From: Leucobacter komagatae
Lineage (GTDB): Bacteria; Actinomycetota; Actinomycetes; Actinomycetales; Microbacteriaceae
DNA length: 64,000 bases
Direction of reading: 5' to 3'
Assembly: GCF_000834055.1 (NCBI RefSeq)
Contig: NZ_JXSQ01000002.1
Location: forward strand, 124,001 to 188,000
This document shows positions 57,805 to 64,000 of the stretch, one piece after another. A program made the translations under genes and the position numbers. Numbering within the stretch: the first letter of the stretch is position 1; every line of letters begins with the position of its first letter. Under the pieces are notes generated by a model. It saw only the letters and a program-made list of their open reading frames with translations, was not told where the DNA came from and did not search any database.

Positions 57805-59001
57805 CTACCCCCGTAGCACCTCTGCCCGCAGCACCTGAATGATCCGGTCGAGGGTGGCTGGCGCGAGCGGCTCGGCGAGGCTGAACCGCACCGCAGTCTG
57901 CGCGAGCTCGTCGCTCAGTCCGAGCGCGAGCAGCACGGGCGACGGCTCGGACTTGCCCGCGGCGCACGCCGACCCTGACGAGACCGCGACGCCCGCCGTG
58001 TCGAGCGCGACGAGCAGCGATTCGCCGCTCACGCCTGAGATCGTGAACGAAGCGTGGCCGGGGAGCCGCTCGCTCGCGTGGCCGGTGAGCGCGGCGCCCG
58101 GAACCTCGGCGAGCAAGCGCGCGATGAGCTCGTCGCGGCTGTCCATGAGCGCGAGCGCGGTGGATCCGATCTGCCCGGTCAAGGCCGCCACCGCTGCGGC
58201 GAAGCCCGCGATGCCCGCGACGTTTTCGGTGCCGGATCGCGCCCCGCGTTCCTGGCCGCCGCCGTGAATGATCGGCTCGATCGGCAAGTGAGCGCGCACG
58301 ATGAGCGCGCCGACACCCTGCGGGCCGCCGAACTTGTGCGACGCGACGGTGAGTGCGTCGACGGAGCGGCCCGGCCACGCCGACGGGTCGGGAGCCGCAC
58401 CGGGAGGCGCGCCCGATCCGAACGACACCGGCAACGCCGCCGCCGCCTGCACCGCATCCGTGTGCACCGTGACGCCGAGACCGCTGGCACGCGCCGCAAG
58501 CTCCCCCAGTGACTGGACCGTGCCGATCTCGCCGTTCGCGAGCCCGACCGAGACGAGCGTGGTGTCGGGGCGGATCGCCTGAGCGGCTGCGCCCTGGTCG
58601 ACGAGCCCGTCTGCGTCAACCGGAAGCACGGTGAGCTCGAAGCCGAACACCCGCTCGAGGTAGCGGCACGATTCGAGCACCGAGGAGTGTTCGATCGCCG
58701 TCGTCACGATGTGCCTGCCGCGCGGGCGCGCGAGTGCGAGCCCGACGATCGCGAGGGAGTTCGCCTCGGTGCCGCCCGAGGTGAAGATCACCTCGCCGGG
58801 CGTCGCGCCGACCGCCCGGGCGATGCGTGCGCGTGCGCCCTCGACGAGCTCACGCGCGCGAAACCCGGGAGAGTGCACGCTCGATGCGTTCGCCTGGCCG
58901 CCCTCCAAGACCGCGAGCATCGCGGCGCGAGCCTCCGGGCGCAGCGGCGCGGTTGCCGCGGCGTCGAGGTAACCGACGGCAGGAGAGCCTGCGACGCTCA
59001 T
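57805..59001 (-). CDS. nadS: Cysteine desulfurase of the NAD operon
   Basis: 398 residues, a class V PLP enzyme: GYLDAAATAPLRPEAR (N-terminus), FTSGGTEANSLAI, TTAIEHSSVLES, HTDAVQAA (Asp/His), the PLP lysine in TVASHKFGGPQG and the reactive cysteine in SSGSACAAGKSEPS. Its place as the last gene of nrtR-nadA-nadB-nadC-nadS matches Corynebacterium nadS, whose product supplies sulfur for the NadA [4Fe-4S] cluster. The start ATG overlaps the nadC stop by 4 nt. It converges on the HipA gene. Confidence 0.9.
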   Translation of the reverse strand: MSVAGSPAVGYLDAAATAPLRPEARAAMLAVLEGGQANASSVHSPGFRARELVEGARARIARAVGATPGEVIFTSGGTEANSLAIVGLALARPRGRHIVTTAIEHSSVLESCRYLERVFGFELTVLPVDADGLVDQGAAAQAIRPDTTLVSVGLANGEIGTVQSLGELAARASGLGVTVHTDAVQAAAALPVSFGSGAPPGAAPDPSAWPGRSVDALTVASHKFGGPQGVGALIVRAHLPIEPIIHGGGQERGARSGTENVAGIAGFAAAVAALTGQIGSTALALMDSRDELIARLLAEVPGAALTGHASERLPGHASFTISGVSGESLLVALDTAGVAVSSGSACAAGKSEPSPVLLALGLSDELAQTAVRFSLAEPLAPATLDRIIQVLRAEVLRG

Positions 59002-59846
59002 TCCGCGTCGAGCCCGAGGTCGAGCGCTCGCGCGCCGTGGGTGAGCAGGCCGACGGAGATCACGTCGACGCCGGTCTCGGCGATGCCCGCGACGGTGTCG
59101 AGGTTCACGCCGCCGCTCGCCTCTGCGATCGCGCGGTCGCCGATCATCGCGACGCCCGCGCGCAGCTCCTCGAGCGTGAAATTGTCGAGCAGCACCCCGG
59201 TGGGGTTCGCGGCGAGCACCGGCTCGATCTGATCGAGGCGATCCACCTCGACGATGATGGAGGTCGTGTGGCCCGCGCGCTCCCTGAGGGTCGCGAGCGC
59301 CGCGGTCGTCGTCGCCGCATCGACCGCGCCCAGCGCCGCGAGGTGATTATCCTTCACCATGATCGCGTCGGAGAGGCCAAAGCGGTGATTTGATCCACCG
59401 CCAGCGGCAACCGCGTGCTTCTCGAGCGCGCGCAGCCCGGGGGTGGTCTTCCGAGTGTCAGCGATGCGGGCCCCCGTGTGGGCGACGAGCGCGACGAACG
59501 TCGACGTGAGCGTCGCGATGCCGCTCATGCGTTGGCTGAAGTTCAACGCGACCCTTTCCCCCGTGAGCACGCCGCGGGCCGGGCCCGAGACTCGGGCGAG
59601 CACGTCGCCGGCGATGAACGCGGTTCCCTCTGGCACGAGCTCGGTGACGTTGATTCGCTGGTCGACCTGGCGGAACGTCTCTGCGATCAGTGGGCCGCCC
59701 GCGAACACACCGGACTCGCGCGCGACGACGCGGGTCGACACTATTGCGTCTTCGGGGATCGCGAGCGTGACGGTAAGGTCGCCCCACGGCGCGTCCTCTG
59801 CGAGAGCGCGGGCGACGACGTCGGTGATGATCTGTTGGGTCAGCAT
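58998..59846 (-). CDS. nadC: Nicotinate-nucleotide pyrophosphorylase (quinolinate phosphoribosyltransferase)
   Basis: 282 residues from ATG 59846 (GAAGGAAC upstream). NadC makes nicotinate mononucleotide from quinolinate and PRPP. Visible are EDAPWGDLTV, ERVALNFSQRMSGIATLT, ADTRKTTPGLRALEKHAV (PRPP and quinolinate Arg/Lys), GGGSNHRFGLSDAIMVKDNH and EASGGVNLDTV. The ATG overlaps the nadB stop by 7 nt and its stop overlaps the nadS start by 4 nt (ATGA). Full length. Confidence 0.95.
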   Translation of the reverse strand: MLTQQIITDVVARALAEDAPWGDLTVTLAIPEDAIVSTRVVARESGVFAGGPLIAETFRQVDQRINVTELVPEGTAFIAGDVLARVSGPARGVLTGERVALNFSQRMSGIATLTSTFVALVAHTGARIADTRKTTPGLRALEKHAVAAGGGSNHRFGLSDAIMVKDNHLAALGAVDAATTTAALATLRERAGHTTSIIVEVDRLDQIEPVLAANPTGVLLDNFTLEELRAGVAMIGDRAIAEASGGVNLDTVAGIAETGVDVISVGLLTHGARALDLGLDAE

Positions 59847-61585
59847 GCTGCGGGTTCCTTCGTGAGCGATTCGGCGTTGGTCGGCTGGCCGTCCTGGCGC
59901 AGACAGCCGTGGTTCGCACCGTGATCTTGTGGTGTGTGGCGGGGCGAAGGTTCCGAGACAAAGCTGCGGATCGCGAACCCGCGCCGCCTGGCTTGCTGCG
60001 CGCTGAGCTCCGGGAAGTCGGTGCGCTGGTGCGCCCCGCGCGACTCTTCGCGCGCGAGCGCCGATGCACAGACGAGTGCCGCGAGCTCGGCGCGTGGCCC
60101 GGAAGCCTTGGCGAGCACGCGCGCAGCGGCGGCGAGCCCGTCGGCATCGCGTTCGATGCCGAGGTGAGCCGTGATCGTCTGGTCGACAGGCCGGGTTCGC
60201 GAGGCTGCGGCACCTCCGCCTGCGGCACCGAAATGGTCGCCGAGACCGCCGGAGTCGACCGCTCGCATAGGAGCGACGCTTTCGGCATCGCGCGCCAGCT
60301 CGGCGAGCGCGGCACCGATCCCCCACCGAGCTGCACCTGCCGCGACGAAACTGGCGGCTGCCGTGCCGGCGCGCTCGCCGAACACGAGGCCCTCGAGCAG
60401 CGAGTTCGAGGCCAAGCGGTTCGCGCCGTGCACACCGGTCGACGCAACCTCGCCCGCAACAAACAGGCCTGGCAGTGTGCTGCGCCCGTCGAGGTCGCTC
60501 GCGACGCCGCCCATCGTGTAGTGGGCGGCCGGCGCCAACGGAATCGGTTCGTGCGCCCAGTCGAGGCCCGCAGCCGCCACGGCAGCGGAGATGCCGGGGA
60601 ACATGCGGCCGAGCGCACCCGCGCCGCGATCGCGTTCGATGCCGGTGGCGTCAAGGAACGCGTTGTCGGCGCCGCCACGCAGGGCACGGTGCAGCTCGCG
60701 GGCGACGACGTCCCGCGGCGCGAGGTCGCCGAGCGGGTGGCGGCCCTCCATGATGCGCCGGCCCGCGGCGTCACGAAGCACCGCCCCGGCGCCGCGCACC
60801 GCCTCCGAGACGAGCTCCCCCGTCGACAGCGCCGTCGGATGGAACTGCACGAACTCGAGGTCCGAGACCAACGCGCCCGCGCGGGCAGCGACAAGGATCC
60901 CCTCGCCCAGCGCCCCGACGTGGTTCGTGTTACGCGCGAACATCCCGGCATACCCGCCGGTCGCGACCACGACGGCGTCGGCGCCGCGGTGTTCGAGCAT
61001 CCCGCCGCCGGATCGGAGCGCCGCACCGATCACCGCCCCCGATCCGACAAGCAGCGATTCCACGCGCGCCGATTCGGTGAGCACAAGCGAGCCAGCGTCA
61101 ACCGCCGCGAGCACCCGTTCGGCGAGGAAGGCGTGGAGCGCTGCTCCCGTGCGGTCACCACCCGAGTGGAGAATGCGCGGGCGGCCGTGCGCGCCCTCGA
61201 GACCGAGGAGGGGACCGCCGTCAGGGCGCCGATCCACCGGGAGCCCCGATGCGAGTAGCCCGCTCACGATCCGGGCGCCATCGGTGACGAGCACGCGGGC
61301 GGCTGCTTCGTGGACGAGCCCTGCGCCCGCGGCGAGAGTGTCAGCGAGGTGCGCAGCGACGGTGTCGCCTGGGCCAACGGCGGCGGCGACACCGCCCTGC
61401 GCCATCGCGGTGTTGCCACCGGCGAGGGCTCGCTCAGCCGCGGCCTGCGGAGTGGTACTGCCTGAGAGCGCGTCCGCCCCGTCCCGCAGCCTGCCGGGTG
61501 TCACGAGCTCGACCTCGGCGCCGCCCGCGACCGCAGCGAGCGCGCACGAGAGGCCAGCGACGCCCGCTCCGATGACGAGGATCAC
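59840..61585 (-). CDS. nadB: L-aspartate oxidase
   Basis: 581 residues from GTG 61585, which overlaps the nadA stop by 4 nt (GTGA) and directly opens the FAD motif VILVIGAGVAGLSCALAA. NadB oxidises L-aspartate to iminoaspartate for NadA. Motifs: GGNTAMAQGGVAAAV, LEFVQFHPTALS, SEAVRGAGAVLRD, PAAHYTMGGVASDL and STGVHGANRLASNSLLEG, the SdhA-like active site. The C-terminus (about 490-581) is helical then basic. It overlaps nadC by 7 nt. Confidence 0.95.
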   Translation of the reverse strand: MILVIGAGVAGLSCALAAVAGGAEVELVTPGRLRDGADALSGSTTPQAAAERALAGGNTAMAQGGVAAAVGPGDTVAAHLADTLAAGAGLVHEAAARVLVTDGARIVSGLLASGLPVDRRPDGGPLLGLEGAHGRPRILHSGGDRTGAALHAFLAERVLAAVDAGSLVLTESARVESLLVGSGAVIGAALRSGGGMLEHRGADAVVVATGGYAGMFARNTNHVGALGEGILVAARAGALVSDLEFVQFHPTALSTGELVSEAVRGAGAVLRDAAGRRIMEGRHPLGDLAPRDVVARELHRALRGGADNAFLDATGIERDRGAGALGRMFPGISAAVAAAGLDWAHEPIPLAPAAHYTMGGVASDLDGRSTLPGLFVAGEVASTGVHGANRLASNSLLEGLVFGERAGTAAASFVAAGAARWGIGAALAELARDAESVAPMRAVDSGGLGDHFGAAGGGAAASRTRPVDQTITAHLGIERDADGLAAAARVLAKASGPRAELAALVCASALAREESRGAHQRTDFPELSAQQARRRGFAIRSFVSEPSPRHTPQDHGANHGCLRQDGQPTNAESLTKEPAAC

Positions 61586-63016
61586 GGCTTCGCCGCAAGC
61601 ATCCGCTCGAGCGCGATGCGCGAATCGTCTGCGACGCCCGCGTCGACGGTGATCTGGTTCGGCACCTGACCCGCGAGCAATGATTCGAGGGTCCACGCGA
61701 GGTATGCGGGGTGGATCCGGTACATCGTCGAGCACGGGCAGACGACCGGGTCGAGGCAGAAGATCGTGAGATCGGGGCGCTGCTGCTGCAGCCGGTTCAC
61801 GAGGTTGATCTCGGTGCCGATCGCGAGCACCGAGCCGGGAGCTGCGGCCTCCACCTCCTTGCGAATGTACTCAGTCGACCCTGCGCCGTCCGCAGCCTCG
61901 ACGACGGCAGCGGGGCACTCCGGGTGCACGATCACGCGTGCGCCAGGGAAGTCTGCGCGGGCCTTTTCGATCTGGGCGACGGTGAAGCGCTTGTGCACCG
62001 AGCAGAAGCCGTTCCAGAGGATCACCTTCGAGTCGTGAAGCTGCTCGACCGTGTTCCCGCCGAGCGGCAAATGCGGCCGCCAGAGCGGCATGACGTCTTC
62101 GGTGATGCCCATCGCCTTCGCGGTGTTGCGGCCAAGGTGCTGGTCGGGGAAAAACACGACGCGCTGGCCGCTCTCGAACGCCCACTCGAGCACCGTCTGC
62201 GCGTTCGAGGACGTGCAGACAATGCCGCCGTTGCGCCCGCAGAACGCCTTGATCGCCGCCGAAGAGTTCATGTACGTCACCGGAATGACGGGTTGCAGAC
62301 CGCCGTCGGACGCCGCCATGCGGCCGCCAGTCCCCAGCACGTCCGTGAGCTCACGCCAGCACGCCTCGACCTGCTCGATCGTCGCCATGTCTGCCATCGA
62401 GCAGCCCGCAGCGAGGTTCGGGAGGATCACCGACTGCTCGGGACCCGAGAGAATGTCGGCGGTTTCGGCCATGAAGTGCACGCCGCAGAACACGAACGAC
62501 ACGGCCTCCGGGTGCTGCTTCGCGGCCTGCGCGAGCATAAACGAGTCGCCAACGAAGTCGGCGTACTTCACGATCTCGTCGCGCTGGTAGAAGTGGCCAA
62601 GGATCCGCACGCGCTCACCGAGCTCCTCCTTCGCAGCGGTGATCCAGGCGTCAAGCTGCTCGTCGCTCGCGTCGGTGTAGCGCGCAGGAAGGGGGGCCCT
62701 GGCGGGGTGCGGATCCGGGAATCTCGTCGCCAACCGAGGCGCCGGGGCCGTAGCCAGGGCTCGTGTCGATCGACCACGGGTCATCGGCAAGTTCGGTGCC
62801 GCAGGTCGCGAGCTCACTTCCAGGTGCCGTCGTTGCGCGCAGCGCGATCGGGCGCCGGTGCGGGGGTATCGCCGGGCGGCCAGCCGGCCGCGACGAGGCT
62901 GGGCGCGATCCCGGCGCGGCCTGACGCTCGCTGGACTCCGCCGTTTCAATGGCGTCCGCGGCCTCAATGGCCTCGCGGGCAACGGCGCCCCTGATGAGTT
63001 CGTGCACGCTGGTCAT
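61582..63016 (-). CDS. nadA: Quinolinate synthase, interrupted by a one-base frameshift
   Basis: NadA condenses iminoaspartate with dihydroxyacetone phosphate. The gene begins at ATG 63016, overlapping the nrtR stop by 4 nt (ATGA), and opens with a long N-terminus including ELADDPWSIDTSPGYGPGAS, which is conserved in Microbacteriaceae NadA. At the six-G run 62691-62696 the frame shifts; removing one base joins it to ARYTDASDEQLDAWI and the catalytic part (477 residues in all). The cluster cysteines are all present: VFCGVHF, AAGCSMA, RNGGIVCTSS and DPVVCPCSTMYR. It may be a homopolymer sequencing error, a real mutation or a slippery site. Confidence 0.88.
62691..62696. other. Six-G run at the nadA frame break
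   Basis: The run reads as C6 on the coding strand between a GDEIPGSAPRQG-encoding frame and the frame for PLPARYTDA. One C fewer restores a continuous nadA frame. The run is the only homopolymer of that length nearby. Confidence 0.8.
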
Positions 63017-64000
63017 GAGTTCGTCCTCGTGTTTCGTGGAGTGGTCCCGGAAGGGGCGGAGGGTGCTGGTGAGCCTGAATGGGTGCCTGCACCGGTGCCT
63101 GGACGGGAATCTGCGCTGGCATCTGTGCTGGTGCCTGCATGTGCGTCTGTGTCGGCAAGCCGGTAGAGCCTTGCCGGGCGATGCGCGCCACCCTGCTCGA
63201 GTCTGCCCGTGTCGATGAGGCCGCCGCGGGCGAGCGCTTGGCGCCGGAAGTTTGCCGGGTCGATACGCTGGCCGAGAACCGCCTCAGTCACCGTTCGCAG
63301 CTGACCGATCGTGAACTCCTGGCCGAGGAAACGGTGAGCGACAGCGGCATATTCGGTCTTCGCACGGAGCCGTTCGACCGCGTGGTCGATGATCTCAGCG
63401 TGGTCAAAGGCGAGGGGCGGGAGATCGAGAATTGAGAACCAGGCAACGTTCTGCCCCGCTGGCTGCTCAAGCGCGGCCTCGGTCTGCCGTGCACCAACGT
63501 CGCCGCCCGTCTGCGAAGACAACGGCGGGAGAGGATCATCCCAGCGGCGCGGCCGCACGGGATCGGTTGCTGCGTGCCCGGCAGACCCTGGATCGGCCGA
63601 CGCGTGATCTGTTCGCGCAGGTGCTGTTGGAGCAGCGCCAGCGCGCGCAGCATCCGTCGGCGCTGCGGACGGCTCGCCGTCGATTTCGTGCTCACCGTAC
63701 ATCGCCCAGTACGCGATCGTGACGAGCCGCTGGGCTTCAGCGGACCGCTCGACGCCTCCGAAAGAGTAGAGCTGTTCGAGGTGGCCAGGGTCTCGGCCTG
63801 CCGCAGCGCGCAGCGTGCGCAGTGCGGTGTCGGTGAGGGTTTCGTCCCACTCCGTTGGGCCGCCGGGCAACGCCCATGCGCCGAGGAATGGAGCGCGGGT
63901 GCGGCGCACGAGCGGCAGCCAGATCGTCGGTGCTTCGCTGTGCGAATCGGGCCCGGCCGCCGGCGCCGCCTGGCTTGCTGCGGTGGCTGGGGCTGCGGTG
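63013..64000 (-). CDS. nrtR: NrtR/NdnR-type Nudix regulator of NAD synthesis, 5' end beyond window
   Basis: 328 residues visible; the N-terminus lies past 64000. The Nudix-like domain opens with LPLVRRTRAPFLGAWALPGG, but the Nudix box is degenerate (RTLRAAAG in place of REUxEExG), as in the non-catalytic NrtR regulators. A C-terminal winged HTH follows (FLGQEFTIGQLRTVTEAVLG). NrtR/NdnR represses NAD genes and is released by ADP-ribose or NAD-related ligands. Its stop overlaps nadA's start by 4 nt, the ndnR-nadA-nadC-nadS order known in Corynebacterium. An Ala/Pro-rich insertion (about 80 residues) splits the two domains and the tail is Thr/Gly-rich. Confidence 0.85.
   Translation of the reverse strand, partial: TAAPATAASQAAPAAGPDSHSEAPTIWLPLVRRTRAPFLGAWALPGGPTEWDETLTDTALRTLRAAAGRDPGHLEQLYSFGGVERSAEAQRLVTIAYWAMYGEHEIDGEPSAAPTDAARAGAAPTAPARTDHASADPGSAGHAATDPVRPRRWDDPLPPLSSQTGGDVGARQTEAALEQPAGQNVAWFSILDLPPLAFDHAEIIDHAVERLRAKTEYAAVAHRFLGQEFTIGQLRTVTEAVLGQRIDPANFRRQALARGGLIDTGRLEQGGAHRPARLYRLADTDAHAGTSTDASADSRPGTGAGTHSGSPAPSAPSGTTPRNTRTNS

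Noticed and set aside
57521-58378. Minus-strand frame overlapping nadS
   Set aside because: Another-frame shadow of nadS with Arg/Ala-rich, motif-free sequence.
59458-61026. Long minus-strand frame inside nadB
   Set aside because: It runs out of frame with nadB and nadC, is Arg/Ser/Ala-rich and has no motif.

Overview
The window looks like chromosome of a high-GC Gram-positive actinobacterium, most likely of the family Microbacteriaceae and perhaps near Leucobacter. The evidence is the strong G/C third-position bias, frequent GTG starts, a mycothiol ligase (mshC), a PAC2 protein, a DUF222/HNH protein of the 13E12 type, and a nadA-nadB-nadC-nadS operon headed by an NrtR/NdnR-type regulator. 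The genus is inference.

Layout. 1-7.2 kb is housekeeping: an FKBP-like lipoprotein (cut by the window edge), a HAD-TrmI fusion, PAC2, uppP-mshC and an M20 peptidase. 7.3-14 kb holds an EamA exporter with an ABC-F ATPase, an M23 peptidase with an SDR, and an SDR-VOC pair. 14.2-24.4 kb holds tRNA-Leu(GAG), a YbaK deacylase, an SF2 helicase, an SGNH hydrolase, a GerW-like protein, an HNH endonuclease, gluQRS, a GlcD-like oxidase and pdxY, with short GC-rich repeat tracts between several genes. 24.4-25.4 kb is a decayed region. 25.4-31.8 kb holds a DUF4303/HEAT-like protein, a LysR regulator with an acetyltransferase, an XRE regulator with an MFS exporter, and a lipoprotein.

31.9-39.8 kb is a compact peptide-uptake operon: binding protein, two permeases, a cytoplasmic gamma-glutamyltransferase-like enzyme and a double ATPase, with a GntR/FCD regulator last. 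Two TGTATACA palindromes 33 bp apart lie upstream. 39.9-44.3 kb holds a divergent HxlR/quinone-reductase pair around a large inverted repeat, two overlapping Fluc/CrcB genes with an SDR, and a GNAT protein. 44.3-45.6 kb is a more AT-rich insert encoding a CBS protein with a C-terminal HEPN-like RxxxxH motif. 45.7-55.6 kb holds an aminotransferase, an SRAP protein, a LysR/flavoprotein pair, a second ABC-F gene with an attenuator-like leader, a zinc-type oxidoreductase, and a LysR/EamA pair. 55.6-57.8 kb is a second AT-richer insert, a HipA-type kinase with an unusually long antitoxin candidate. 57.8-64 kb is NAD biosynthesis, nrtR-nadA-nadB-nadC-nadS, every junction overlapping by 4-7 nt. nadA is split by a one-base frameshift in a G6 run.

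The best candidates for something little described are the HipA module with the two-HTH antitoxin (55602-57756), the CBS-HEPN protein (44579-45625), the structured leader at 43130-43256, and the leader-peptide arrangement ahead of the ABC-F gene at 50958. All functions are read from motifs and context; no database search was possible.
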